Counted from the first letter of the stretch, positions 15,202-24,557 are shown. The stretch is DNA of 54,589 bases from an uncultured Candidatus Poseidoniales archaeon (GCA_905182125.1 CAJJAV010000002.1:1-54589); one strand, 5' to 3'. Translations and numbers: made by a program. The notes: generated by a model not told the origin, from the letters alone.

Positions 15202-16839
15202 GTGAAGTTGTTCATGGTGCACACCCGTCTTACGCAGGTCGCGGCCAAGCCTGAACACAAGGTCACTCAATTGTGCCTTTCATCAAGTGGGACTTTCTTG
15301 GCATGGGCAGAACAAGGTGGCCATGTTTGCCTTGGTTCACTCTCAGCCACCCATTCCATCGAAGTGACCAGCCGTTGGTCTGCAAGCGGAACGGTTGTCG
15401 GCCTTTGCACCCGAGGTGAACGTGCTTATGCGCTCGACGATGTAGACGGCCTGACATGTTTGAATCAGGACGGTGAATCCGTTTGGAGCGTTGATGTTCC
15501 TGGTGGCGGTTTTTCACTCCATCAAGGGCCGAATGACATGGCTGTTATCGATGCACTGGGCCGTTTGCACCGTGTAGGCTATGATGGGTCCTTCACCAAT
15601 CTTTCAAAGCGCTTTGACGGCGTGATTAAGTCAACCTTTGTCGGGATCTATCTTGTTCTGGCTCACGAAGACGGGCGTGTTCAGTCCCTCAAAGGCTCAG
15701 AGGTTGTTTGGCAACGAACAACACGTGGCGAGGTTGGCGAAGCAATCACCGCCCTCGGAGCAGATACAGCCGGTCACCTGGTTCTTGGTCGAGAAGGTTA
15801 CGCCCTTGTCGATGGCGATGAAGAAGCTCTTGAGATGGAAACATGGTGCCTTGAAGGTCAAGGTTTGCTCGAACGAAGTGACCTTAGCACCCGTCTGACG
15901 CATTGTGTTCCTGGCTATGGTGGCGTCATCTGTGGTTTTGATGATGGCCGTGTAACCTGTTACAAAGAAGGGGCGCATCGAGATTTGCTGAAGACAAATT
16001 ATGCTGTCCAAAACATACTGGTCCGAGGGAAGCACGTCGTCGTATCCTCATGGTTCTACTTATTCGGGACCACCGAGACTCAAGACTCATGGAAAATCGA
16101 ACATCAAGGCATGCCAACCCTCCTTGTCGGTTCTGCAGAAGGCGAGGTGTGCTTGTTTGCAGGTGAAGACCAAAATGACTGGACCGATCCAGAACCGATC
16201 GGTTCTTTTTCCCTGACAGCCGACATGATTGAGACGGACCCATCGGAGTTGACCACGTGGTTTGCAGATGGCCCTGTGGCAAAAACTCTCTCGGCTGAAG
16301 AGATATATAGAGTCGATGACTCAGTGGATAAACTTCTCACCGAAGAGGAGCGAAAGATGCTCGGACAACCCGTGACCCACGATCTTGAGATGCTTCAAGA
16401 TGCGCTTGGTGAATCCATCCAAACGGACCTTGATTCAGAACAGATGGGCACCCTCAATGTTGATTCGGAAAGCCTGCTTGAAGCCATGGACGATGCGATG
16501 TCCAACATGGCTATGATGCCTGATGAGGATTTATTTGACGCTCTGAATGAGCAAGTCGTTGCCCCCATTGCTCCTGTGCCGCGAGCTGGTGATGATCGGG
16601 AACTTGTCTGCGATGAAGATGGCACTTGCATCGTTGTTCTCGATGGATTAGCCAGTGAAGATGCTCAAAACCGAATTGTAATGTGGTCTTGGGTCGACGC
16701 TACGGGCAAAGAAATAGCAACGCAGCCACAGGTGAAAGTTCGTCTTTCTGCTGGAATTCACCGGTTTGAGTTGCGAATTTGCGACAGTGAGGGGCGTTGG
16801 TCGAGCGATGCCCTCCAACTCACGTTAAAGCGGGCTTAG
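15202..16839 (+). CDS. WD40-like beta-propeller protein with Ig/PKD-like tail
   Basis: 545 residues from a GTG at 15202, or 541 from the ATG at 15214; neither has a clear ribosome site. Residues 1-330 hold repeated four-strand blades (for example LCLSSSGTFLAWAEQGGHV and ILVRGKHVVVSSW). A linker at about 345-455 is acidic and helix-rich. The last 85 residues resemble an Ig/PKD-type beta sandwich ending in IHRFELRICDSEGRWSSDAL. There is no signal peptide or membrane segment, so it is probably cytosolic, unlike the other propeller proteins here. Role unknown. It is followed after 30 bases by the MBL-fold gene. Confidence 0.8.
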   Translation: MKLFMVHTRLTQVAAKPEHKVTQLCLSSSGTFLAWAEQGGHVCLGSLSATHSIEVTSRWSASGTVVGLCTRGERAYALDDVDGLTCLNQDGESVWSVDVPGGGFSLHQGPNDMAVIDALGRLHRVGYDGSFTNLSKRFDGVIKSTFVGIYLVLAHEDGRVQSLKGSEVVWQRTTRGEVGEAITALGADTAGHLVLGREGYALVDGDEEALEMETWCLEGQGLLERSDLSTRLTHCVPGYGGVICGFDDGRVTCYKEGAHRDLLKTNYAVQNILVRGKHVVVSSWFYLFGTTETQDSWKIEHQGMPTLLVGSAEGEVCLFAGEDQNDWTDPEPIGSFSLTADMIETDPSELTTWFADGPVAKTLSAEEIYRVDDSVDKLLTEEERKMLGQPVTHDLEMLQDALGESIQTDLDSEQMGTLNVDSESLLEAMDDAMSNMAMMPDEDLFDALNEQVVAPIAPVPRAGDDRELVCDEDGTCIVVLDGLASEDAQNRIVMWSWVDATGKEIATQPQVKVRLSAGIHRFELRICDSEGRWSSDALQLTLKRA

Positions 16840-16869
16840 ACTGATGAAGGAGTGCTCTGTCGGAGTTCC

Positions 16870-17640
16870 ATGGCCATCGTTGATCCCTGGGTGGAATACT
16901 TCTTTGTTGGAGCCCTCCAAATGCGATGTTCGGTGGTGACTGACCGCTTGACGGGTGACACTGTGATCATCGATGGAGGCAGTGAACCTGAACGCCTCAT
17001 CGCATGGATTGACCGATTTGATGGGCAAGGGCCTGACTGGTCGAATGGACCTTCGGACCGCTCTGAATTTGAAGACCTTGACCAGCCAGAACGAAAAGTG
17101 GTGGCCTTGATCAACACTCATGCCCATTTTGATCACAGCGGTTACATACCAGACTTACTGCTCCACTATCCAGTCAAATGGTACCTCCATCCAGATGACA
17201 CCTATCTTCAATCCTTAGCGCAATCTTCAGCCCGCCGCTGGGGATTCGATGCACCGGTACCTGCACAAGCAGATGAGCCATTGATCGAGAAGGAAACCAT
17301 GGGGTTCGGTGCTCTGAAATTTACCATTCTTCACACCCCGGGTCACACACTGGGTGGATGTTGCCTCAATTTGCTTGTGGAGGGTGGGCCAGATCATTTG
17401 TTTGTTGGCGATACCCTCTTTGCAGGCTCAGTAGGGCGCACCGATTTACCTGATACGGGTGGGGATTTCAATGTCCTTGCCACTTCGATTCATACGCAAT
17501 TGTGGCCGCTTGCTGCAGACACGATTGTCTATCCGGGGCATGGTCCTCTGACCACAATTGGACATGAGCGTGCTACGAACCCGTTTGTTGGGGAGGGAGC
17601 AGGTGCTCAAGGCTCCTATGGACGTGGAAAGTACGCCTGA
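16870..17640 (+). CDS. MBL-fold metal-dependent hydrolase (glyoxalase II-like)
   Basis: 256 residues from the ATG at 16870 (CGGAG 4 bases upstream); a GTG at 16852 is in frame. It has the metallo-beta-lactamase metal set THAHFDHSG (HxHxDH), TPGHTLGG, VGDTLF and YPGHGP, giving a two-metal hydrolase site. The layout matches hydroxyacylglutathione-hydrolase-like proteins, but the substrate is not evident. It ends base-to-base against the convergent etfA stop. Confidence 0.88.
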   Translation: MAIVDPWVEYFFVGALQMRCSVVTDRLTGDTVIIDGGSEPERLIAWIDRFDGQGPDWSNGPSDRSEFEDLDQPERKVVALINTHAHFDHSGYIPDLLLHYPVKWYLHPDDTYLQSLAQSSARRWGFDAPVPAQADEPLIEKETMGFGALKFTILHTPGHTLGGCCLNLLVEGGPDHLFVGDTLFAGSVGRTDLPDTGGDFNVLATSIHTQLWPLAADTIVYPGHGPLTTIGHERATNPFVGEGAGAQGSYGRGKYA

Positions 17641-18573
17641 TCACGCCATCATTCCAGCAAGTGTGGTCTGAAGAACGGGGAGGGCTTCTTCCCATGTTGC
17701 AACGATTCCGTAATCGGCATGTTGGAAGATTGGTGCGTCAGCATCTTTGTTGATGGCGACGATGTACTTTGAGGATCGCATACCAGCAAGGTGCTGAATG
17801 GCTCCGGAAATACCAACGGCGATGTAGAGGTTTGGGTTGACTGTTTTTCCAGTTTGACCGACTTGCATCGAGTGGGGAATTGCTTCCCAAGTATCCACAG
17901 CAGCACGTGAAGCACCAACGGCAGCTCCGATGGTGTCTGCAATGGCTTCCAAGTGAACAAAGTTGTCAGGCGATCCCATGCCTCTTCCACCTGAAATGAT
18001 GATGTTGGCTTCAGCGACATCGAGTCGTTGAGAGGCTCGAGCCATGAATTCTTGCACAGCGGTTGCCATGTTTCCAGTTGTGTCGACGACAGCAACATCG
18101 CAAGAGCCACCGCTAGGTGCGGCATCGAATACGTTTGCTCGAACACTGATCACAGCAGGGCCATCAAGAGCGACAGTCTGCATTGCTTTTCCAGAATAAA
18201 CCGGAGAAGTCAATTGATTTCCATCGATAGCAACCACATCTTGGACGACTGAAATGTTCCTTCGAGCTGCGATACGTGCTGCAAGGTCTTTCGATTGTGG
18301 TGTGGCCGATGTTAGGATTGTTCCAGCAGGGGCGATGGCGTCAATTGCCGAGGCCCATCCTGCTGCATCATAATGGTTGAACACATCTGATTTGGCTGCG
18401 ATGACTTTGCTTGCTCCTTGAATGGATGCAGCAGCATCTGCAACACTGGCATCCGTGCATGGCACGATGACGATTGGTGAACCACCCAAGGCTTGGGCAG
18501 CGGTTACAAGTTCTGAGGTTGTGGCGTGGATGGTTCCTTTTGCGATTTCAGCAATAACAATTGTTTCAGTCAT
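17641..18573 (-). CDS. etfA: Electron transfer flavoprotein alpha subunit
   Basis: 310 residues from the ATG at 18573 (GAGGTG upstream). ETF accepts electrons from acyl-CoA dehydrogenases and passes them to the quinone pool. The C-terminal FAD domain has SGGRGMGSPDNF, the GQTGKTVNPNLYIAVGISG adenosine-binding block and INKDADAPIFQHADYGIV. It follows etfB by 10 bases. Its electron donor may be the acyl-CoA dehydrogenase at 23382. Confidence 0.96.
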   Translation of the reverse strand: MTETIVIAEIAKGTIHATTSELVTAAQALGGSPIVIVPCTDASVADAAASIQGASKVIAAKSDVFNHYDAAGWASAIDAIAPAGTILTSATPQSKDLAARIAARRNISVVQDVVAIDGNQLTSPVYSGKAMQTVALDGPAVISVRANVFDAAPSGGSCDVAVVDTTGNMATAVQEFMARASQRLDVAEANIIISGGRGMGSPDNFVHLEAIADTIGAAVGASRAAVDTWEAIPHSMQVGQTGKTVNPNLYIAVGISGAIQHLAGMRSSKYIVAINKDADAPIFQHADYGIVATWEEALPVLQTTLAGMMA

Positions 18574-18583
18574 ATTCTTCACC

Positions 18584-19321
18584 TCAAATAACGTTGGCCT
18601 CATCTCTAAGCAGACGTGCGACTTCAGCAGCAGCAGCTCCTCCTTCGTAGGACTTACCCGCTGGTTTGGCAGGGGGCATCGTGTGTGCCACAATGGCAAC
18701 GCTGGAGGGTTGAATGGCCACGGATTTCACGTCGACCTTTGCTTTCTTAGCTTGCATGATTCCCTTCACATTTGGTTTGCGAACCTTCATGTTTCCTTTG
18801 TCACATGAAATAACGGCTGGAATTGGAACGGAGATTCGAGCATCGCCGCCTTCGCTTGGAGCGACGACGGTAATGCCGCCATCGAAAGCCACTGCGGTGA
18901 CGTTTGAAACTGAAGCCCATCCCATGCGCTCTGCTAGGCCTGGACCTGTTGAGCCAGCACCTGTGTCTGCTGCAGATTTACCGCAATAGACAACTTCTGC
19001 ACCAAGTTCGCTAAGAACTGATGCAATGGCGGTTTGAAGAGAGTTTGAATCGTGATCTCCATCGCTGTCAATTCGAACGATGTGATCAACACCAATGGCT
19101 TTGGCGTCCTTGAGCACCTTGTCAGCACCAGCGCCTCCAAGCGTCAATGCGGTCACTTCTCCACCGGTTGCTTCCCGGTGTTGTAGTGCAACTTCCACAG
19201 CGAACTCGTCGTAGGGGCTCATCACTTTCTTGACTGCCGAAAGGTCCACACGGTCGCCGGAAACGACGATTTTAGCATTGGTATCAGGGACTTGCTTCAC
19301 GAGAACGATGATGTTTACCAT
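18584..19321 (-). CDS. etfB: Electron transfer flavoprotein beta subunit
   Basis: 245 residues from the ATG at 19321 (MVNIIVLVKQVPDT); a frame extension to 19342 does not fit the family. Family blocks seen: MSPYDEFAVEVAL, CGKSAADTGAGSTGPGLAE and the C-terminal AKPAGKSYEGGAAAEVARL-like tail. It is the first gene of etfBA. A short hairpin at 19334-19347 overlaps the probable ribosome site. Confidence 0.95.
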   Translation of the reverse strand: MVNIIVLVKQVPDTNAKIVVSGDRVDLSAVKKVMSPYDEFAVEVALQHREATGGEVTALTLGGAGADKVLKDAKAIGVDHIVRIDSDGDHDSNSLQTAIASVLSELGAEVVYCGKSAADTGAGSTGPGLAERMGWASVSNVTAVAFDGGITVVAPSEGGDARISVPIPAVISCDKGNMKVRKPNVKGIMQAKKAKVDVKSVAIQPSSVAIVAHTMPPAKPAGKSYEGGAAAAEVARLLRDEANVI

Positions 19322-19333
19322 AGGGGTCACGCT

Positions 19334-19347
19334 CCTCTTCAAAGAGG
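19334..19347 (-). promoter_or_regulatory. Hairpin overlapping the etfB ribosome site
   Basis: On the minus strand CCTCT-TTGA-AGAGG can fold with five or more base pairs; its right arm overlaps the AGGAG ribosome-binding sequence 11 bases before the etfB ATG. Folding would hide the site. Short, so possibly chance. Confidence 0.25.
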
Positions 19348-19471
19348 GGATGATTCCTTCGACATGAAAGGGATTGATGAACCTTAGCCCTCAAAAGATT
19401 TGCATAAGGGGGTGAGAATTTGATGCTCCAACCGAAACATTTGATAGCCGTCGTTGTTATCTTCAAGTTCC

Positions 19472-20320
19472 ATGTCGATGAAGAAACACACAGAGCCCAC
19501 GGATGAAGAACAGCGTCTTCTTGCAGCATGGCGTACATTTTTTGAAACTCACTGCAAAGCCGACTTTGCTGCTCTCGCCGAGATTGAAGACAGCGTGTGG
19601 GGCTTTGAGATTCAATGGGACGTTCTTGAGGCACATCAAGGCCTTGGCCTTGCCTTCATGAGCGACCGCCAGAAGTGCCTTGATTCAGGGACCCTCGTAC
19701 TGGAGGAGCAATTCGCTCTTCACAACCTGGAACCCCGTCCAGTCATTCGCATTGCCGGATTTTCAGAACTCAACCGATATCACATCGAAGACTTGCGAAT
19801 GCGCGACCGAACCCGTTTCCTCCGCTTTGATGCAGTGGTTCACAGCATCAGCCGAGCGATGGGTTGGTTGAAGCGTTCGGCTTATTCATGCCGTGAATGC
19901 AAGCATGAATGGATCGAAAAGGAACAACTTGCTCGTGCTCGAAGAAAGTTGGAGATCTGCCCTATGTGCATGAAAAACGGTATCGCCTTTTTGCGCGATG
20001 GCGGCAAGCACGAAGACCTGCCAGATCCTCGAAACTTTGGCATGGACCTTGAGCGTAACTATTACGAAGATGTTCAATACATGGAATTGTTTGATCCGAA
20101 CAGTTTGCGCAACGATGAACTTCCTGAAGATGTCCCGACCATCATGGCGGTTGTGTCGGATGAATACGTCAATCAATTCCAACCAGGGCAATGCTTGACT
20201 GTGAATGCAGCCATTGGTTTGGATCATTTACCATCACGAGATTATCTTCGCGACACCCGGCGAATCCTTCGTTTGGATGTGCACAGTGTCGAAGAGGGCT
20301 TCTCGCTCCATGAAGAGTGA
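19472..20320 (+). CDS. Stand-alone MCM N-terminal-domain protein
   Basis: 282 residues from the ATG at 19472 (an ATG two codons later is also possible). It resembles the N-terminal half of the MCM replicative helicase: a helical region, then RDRTRFLRFDAVVHSISRAM in place of the MCM OB domain's LVRVSGIV-type strand, a zinc finger (CRECKHEW ... CPMC), then DVQYMELFDPNSLRNDELPE and VNQFQPGQCLTVNAAI, matching the MCM block QxxxLQExPexLPxGxxPR ... PGDxVxVTG. The chain ends there: there is no Walker A, Walker B or arginine finger. It could modulate MCM or bind single-stranded DNA. It converges on tyrS with a 2-base gap. Confidence 0.7.
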   Translation: MSMKKHTEPTDEEQRLLAAWRTFFETHCKADFAALAEIEDSVWGFEIQWDVLEAHQGLGLAFMSDRQKCLDSGTLVLEEQFALHNLEPRPVIRIAGFSELNRYHIEDLRMRDRTRFLRFDAVVHSISRAMGWLKRSAYSCRECKHEWIEKEQLARARRKLEICPMCMKNGIAFLRDGGKHEDLPDPRNFGMDLERNYYEDVQYMELFDPNSLRNDELPEDVPTIMAVVSDEYVNQFQPGQCLTVNAAIGLDHLPSRDYLRDTRRILRLDVHSVEEGFSLHEE

Positions 20321-20322
20321 GT

Positions 20323-21468
20323 TCACTTCCGCAAACGGTTCACGGCTTCCAATGTTTCTGGTTTTGCTTCGAAGTGGGCAGCAACCGCTTCCAAGCCTCG
20401 GCTGATGCCTGCTGCGACACCCAACTTTGCATCGAGTGGGTGAAGTGTGCCATCGGTGACCGCTGCTTTGAACGCTGCCAAGTCGGTCCATGTTGATGGT
20501 TCGCCGAATTTAGGATTCGGCGTCACGACGATCTCCCCCCATTCAGGCAATACGACATGTTCAGCGAGTTCATAGACTGGAGAGTGCTCATCTTCAGGGT
20601 TGAGGTAAGCATGCTTTTTCATCTTGTTTCGCAGGATGTTTTCAGCATCGTGCAACAAAATCGCACCTGAGGGGTCTGATTTGCTCATCTTGTGATCGAA
20701 ACTTTCCATCCGTGTCCCAGTTGCTTTCAGTGAGGAGATGATGGGTGTGTGGAGGCAGGTGGCTTTTGACCAACCCCACTTTGTGGCGACATCGCGCATG
20801 AACATGTGCGCTTTGCGTTGGTCCATCCCGCCAAGTGCGATATCGATGTTCAGCTCGAAGATGTCACTCGCTTGCATTGCTGGGTAATAGAATTTGGAAA
20901 GGTCATGATCTGAAGAGGCTTCATCCCGGCCCATGATGGTGAATGTTTTTCTTACCATTGCGAGGGTTGCACCTTTCGAGCAACGAAGGACTCGGGCCCA
21001 ATAATCGCCATTGTCCATCAGGGTCGATGCCCACAGGAACCGCAACTGTCCGGGCCCATCGCCCTCTTCGGGATGGCCGAGAAGGGCTCGGAAGGTTTCT
21101 TCCATGTACGTAGCCGTGGTTTGGATGTCGTCCATCACGCCGTTGAATTTATCGTTCACCCAAGCATGCCAATCAGCCAAGAAGACCAACACATTGGCAT
21201 CAGCATCGAGCATTCTTCGCAATTGCAAGGAGAGGACCTTCCACCCGATGTGTGCTTTCCCTGATGGTTCAAAACCGACATAGCAACGAATTGTACCATC
21301 GCCACCAAGACTGGTCGAGTCAGCAAGGCAATCCACCAGATGGGAGATCCCTACGGTTTCATCAACGCTTCCAACCATCAAAGCAAGGCGCTTTTTTGAC
21401 TCTTCATTTAACTCAGCGATTCTTGGGCACTGTTCCATGTAGGGTTGAAGGACGGCTACGATGTCCAT
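20323..21468 (-). CDS. tyrS: Tyrosyl-tRNA synthetase
   Basis: 381 residues from the ATG at 21468, which has GAGGTG 6 bases upstream; a GTG three codons earlier is the other option. Class I synthetase, archaeal/eukaryotic type: YVGFEPSGKAHIG with the HIGH-like motif HIGW, GGMDQRKAHM for tyrosine and ATP recognition, and KMSKS in the catalytic loop. It joins tyrosine to tRNA-Tyr. It follows a small unknown gene by 19 bases, in one operon. Confidence 0.94.
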   Translation of the reverse strand: MDIVAVLQPYMEQCPRIAELNEESKKRLALMVGSVDETVGISHLVDCLADSTSLGGDGTIRCYVGFEPSGKAHIGWKVLSLQLRRMLDADANVLVFLADWHAWVNDKFNGVMDDIQTTATYMEETFRALLGHPEEGDGPGQLRFLWASTLMDNGDYWARVLRCSKGATLAMVRKTFTIMGRDEASSDHDLSKFYYPAMQASDIFELNIDIALGGMDQRKAHMFMRDVATKWGWSKATCLHTPIISSLKATGTRMESFDHKMSKSDPSGAILLHDAENILRNKMKKHAYLNPEDEHSPVYELAEHVVLPEWGEIVVTPNPKFGEPSTWTDLAAFKAAVTDGTLHPLDAKLGVAAGISRGLEAVAAHFEAKPETLEAVNRLRK

Positions 21469-21487
21469 ACCATCCACCTCAAGTGAT

Positions 21488-22012
21488 TCAAAGTAAGTCG
21501 TTGAGTTTCTTGACCTTGCCTTCTGAAGGGGCAGTGCCGGCGTCGATCATTGTTTGGAGTTCGTTGATCATGGCGTGAGCTTGATCAATGGTTTCCTGTG
21601 TGAGGCTGTTGCTCATTTCCATGGACTTGTGGGCCATTTTGATGGCTGAACGGGCCTTGGAGAATTTCTTTCCTTCTTCCTTGGCTTTGTCACCACGTTG
21701 TTTTGGCGTGTATCCGGTTGCTTCGTCTAAGAAAGAGGAATACCTTTTGCGAGACTCCATTGCTTCATCACGACCACCTTCTGCACTGAGGAACTGAGAG
21801 AGTTCGGTGCCTTTGAGTTGTTCAACATCAAGCGCCAGTTTACCGTCGCTGCCAAATTCGCCACTGATGCGAACCATGATGCCATGCGTGCCGGTGAAAA
21901 CTCCACTTGCATCAACTTGTAAGTCATTGAAATATTGGGCTGCTAACTTCGATAGTCCAGCATTGCCGCCCATTTTTTTTTCCAAACCGCGCTTAACTGC
22001 GAATCGCTCCAT
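21488..22012 (-). CDS. Unknown protein upstream of tyrS
   Basis: 174 residues from the ATG at 22012 (MERFAVKRGLEKKMGGNAGL). A longer frame to 22132 exists but its translation looks non-coding. The first 90 residues look like a small alpha-beta domain, ending in GTHGIMVRISGEFGSDGKL and LDVEQLKGTE; the rest is helical and charged, possibly coiled coil. The opening FAVKRGL resembles a small archaeal family of unknown function, which I cannot name with certainty. Co-transcribed with tyrS. Confidence 0.75.
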   Translation of the reverse strand: MERFAVKRGLEKKMGGNAGLSKLAAQYFNDLQVDASGVFTGTHGIMVRISGEFGSDGKLALDVEQLKGTELSQFLSAEGGRDEAMESRKRYSSFLDEATGYTPKQRGDKAKEEGKKFSKARSAIKMAHKSMEMSNSLTQETIDQAHAMINELQTMIDAGTAPSEGKVKKLNDLL

Positions 22013-22130
22013 ACCCGGTCCAAACCGCTCTTGAACATAAGGCTCACCGTGCGGGATGGCGCCCTTAGAGCGTTGATAACTTTTTTTCTGCGGTCGGAGG
22101 GGTTTTGTCCTCCAGCACGCTGGCCAATCC

Positions 22131-23309
22131 ATGCGAAAGTTGCTCTTGGCCTTGACAATGCTGCTCCTGATGCTTGTACCGAGCGTTCCAGCAGAGCCTG
22201 AGTCGTTGATTCAACTCAAGTTGGAAGGCACCCTTGAAGATCAGGACATCGGCATTAACACAGGTTCAGTTTCCCCTGATGGCCTTACCGTTTTAATCGC
22301 TGGCGAAGATGGATATGCTCGCCTCCTCTCTGCGCCGAATGCAGGTGACCGAAGCGGCGACATTGAATTGAATTCAGGGCGCTCTCAATCCTTCAATGAC
22401 GTCGCATGGCATCCTCGTGGCAACACGGCGCTGATGGCAGGTGATGTTGGCATGGCAATGCGATACTCTTCCGAAGACTACAGCATCGGTCCAGTCAATG
22501 GTTCGGGTGCTGTTTTTGGACTTGATTTGACAACCGTCGAATGGCGGCCAGCAGGCGATTACGCCTACTTTGGTGCGGTGGACGGCAGCATTTGGCAATT
22601 TTCAGAAGGAACCGGCTTGGTTGCTCTCGAAGGGAGCGGGAACTCGGAAGTAACCGACATCTCCTGCCACCGCCAAGAGAACATTTGTATTGCCACCACC
22701 TTGAGCAACGGAATGGCCGTCATCGATCAAACTCATGGCATCACATTCCTTTCAGGCAGCAGTTCACAAACCTGGATTGGCGTTGATTGTGCAGACCCTA
22801 CCCTCAATGAATGCGTTGGATTTGCGAGTGGATTGAAAACTCAAGCCATTCGTTTGGATTTGGTTGATGCCAGTAAATCAACCACCGAGAACCTCATGCA
22901 GTATGGATCGCTTTCGGGCGATTTCACAGCTGTATCCCGTGGACATGACGGGAGCACACTCATTCACATGGCACCCTTTGCAACCGTTCGTCAACAACCG
23001 CTGATCTCTGAGGCTTTCGCTCAGATCATCGCAGAAGATGCAGTGGATTGGGATCCAGTTGTCGCTGGTCGCTCAATCTCTGTTGTTTGGGAAAATGGGC
23101 ATCGTGAAGGATTCATCATCACCTCGTTCGGCAACATCGTGTCCTTTTCACCGGATGTCGGGGTTGAAGTCGATAACAGCCTGATGACATTGGCAGTCCT
23201 CGCAGCAGTTGTTGTAGCAGTGCCAGGAACAATCCTGGGGCTGATTTACATGAACAGCAAAACCATGCAACGTTGGTACATGAATTGGCGAAACCGTTCC
23301 AAGGACTGA
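22131..23309 (+). CDS. Secreted membrane-anchored beta-propeller protein
   Basis: 392 residues. It has a classic signal peptide (MRKLLLALTMLLLMLVPSVPA), then about 310 residues of repeated propeller-like blades (for example INTGSVSPDGLTVLIAGEDG, NDVAWHPRGNTALMAGD and VEWRPAGDYAYFGAVDG), one membrane helix (about 345-370, LAVLAAVVVAVPGTILGLIY) and a short basic tail. The propeller is therefore outside the cell with a cytosolic stub. There is no ribosome site; CCAGC-AC-GCTGG lies just before the start. Function unknown; perhaps substrate binding or surface recognition. Confidence 0.8.
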   Translation: MRKLLLALTMLLLMLVPSVPAEPESLIQLKLEGTLEDQDIGINTGSVSPDGLTVLIAGEDGYARLLSAPNAGDRSGDIELNSGRSQSFNDVAWHPRGNTALMAGDVGMAMRYSSEDYSIGPVNGSGAVFGLDLTTVEWRPAGDYAYFGAVDGSIWQFSEGTGLVALEGSGNSEVTDISCHRQENICIATTLSNGMAVIDQTHGITFLSGSSSQTWIGVDCADPTLNECVGFASGLKTQAIRLDLVDASKSTTENLMQYGSLSGDFTAVSRGHDGSTLIHMAPFATVRQQPLISEAFAQIIAEDAVDWDPVVAGRSISVVWENGHREGFIITSFGNIVSFSPDVGVEVDNSLMTLAVLAAVVVAVPGTILGLIYMNSKTMQRWYMNWRNRSKD

Positions 23310-23381
23310 ATTGCTTTCATCGACGGCAAAGAGGGTTAGGTTCTTGAAGCGCCTCTGTTCACCAACAGATGAGAGGGTCCT

Positions 23382-24557
23382 ATGGAACCATACGAAGGCG
23401 TTGATTTTTACGATATTGAAAGTCTCTTGACTGAGGAAGAAATCATGATTCGCGACATGGTCCGTGATTGGGTCGATGAAGCAGTTCTGCCCAAAATCGA
23501 ACACGCTTGCGCAGAAGGGATTTTCCTCGATGAATGGCGGGTTGCATTGGGCGAAATGGGTGTCTTAGGCGCTCCGCTCAAAGGCTATGGCTGCCCAGGA
23601 CTTTCCTATGTGGCCTACGGTCTGATTTGCCAAGAACTCGAACGTGGCGATTCTGGCCTTCGTTCCTTCGCTTCAGTTCAAGGTTCCCTCGCTATGTACC
23701 CAATTTGGGACTTTGGCTCAGAAGAGCAAAAAAACTACTATTTGCCTAAGTTGGCTTCAGGTGAATGGATTGGATGCTTCGGATTGACCGAACCAGATTA
23801 CGGCTCCAACCCTGGTGACATGATCACCAAGGCAGAGGACATGGGCGACCATTACTTGCTGAACGGTGCCAAAATGTGGATCACAAACGGTTCAATAGCA
23901 CATGTAGCTGTTGTTTGGGCGAAACTCGACGGCGTGATTCGAGGATTCATCGTCGAAAAAGATGATCAAGGCTTCACCGCTCCTGAAATGAAGGGAAAGC
24001 ATTCTCTCAAAGCGTCGGTGACAAGCGAACTTGTCTTCCAAGATTGTAAGATCCCAAAGGACCGCATGCTTCCAGACGTCAAAGGGCTTCGAGGTCCTTT
24101 CTCGTGCTTGAACAACGCCCGCTTCGGTATTTCATGGGGCGCACTCGGTGCAGCAATGTCGTGCTTTCACAGCGCTAAGACATACTCCCTTTCCCGTATC
24201 CAATTCGACCATCCAATCGCCTCCTACCAACTTGTTCAAAACAAATTGGCATGGATGCTACGTGAAATCACAAAAGGCCAACTTCTCGCTTACCACCTTG
24301 GCCGAAAGAAGGACGAAGGAACATGGATTCCTGAACAAATATCCCTTGCCAAGATGAACAACGTCGATGTGGCATTGGAAATCGCTCGTGTTGCACGGGA
24401 CATTCACGGTGCCAACGGTATCCTAGATGAATACCCAGTGATGCGCCATATGGCAAACCTTGAATCGGTCAAGACCTATGAGGGAACTCACGATATTCAC
24501 AACCTGATCATCGGACGTTACATCACAGGAATCCAAGCATTCACGCGAACCATTTGA
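23382..24557 (+). CDS. Acyl-CoA dehydrogenase, glutaryl-CoA dehydrogenase-like
   Basis: 391 residues. FAD enzyme of acyl-CoA oxidation: GCFGLTEPDYGSNPGDM and KMWITNGSIAHVAVVWAK for flavin and substrate binding, RFGISWGALGAA, and the catalytic glutamate in VKTYEGTHDIHNLIIGR. These blocks match glutaryl-CoA dehydrogenase better than short-chain enzymes, pointing to lysine/tryptophan or aromatic breakdown. Electrons would pass to the ETF encoded at 17641-19321. The assignment to glutaryl-CoA is by motif similarity only. Confidence 0.9.
   Translation: MEPYEGVDFYDIESLLTEEEIMIRDMVRDWVDEAVLPKIEHACAEGIFLDEWRVALGEMGVLGAPLKGYGCPGLSYVAYGLICQELERGDSGLRSFASVQGSLAMYPIWDFGSEEQKNYYLPKLASGEWIGCFGLTEPDYGSNPGDMITKAEDMGDHYLLNGAKMWITNGSIAHVAVVWAKLDGVIRGFIVEKDDQGFTAPEMKGKHSLKASVTSELVFQDCKIPKDRMLPDVKGLRGPFSCLNNARFGISWGALGAAMSCFHSAKTYSLSRIQFDHPIASYQLVQNKLAWMLREITKGQLLAYHLGRKKDEGTWIPEQISLAKMNNVDVALEIARVARDIHGANGILDEYPVMRHMANLESVKTYEGTHDIHNLIIGRYITGIQAFTRTI

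Noticed and set aside
15137-15205. 22-codon ORF whose stop overlaps the GTG start of the propeller protein
   Set aside because: No ribosome site, and the GTG start of the next gene is itself doubtful, so the overlap is probably chance.
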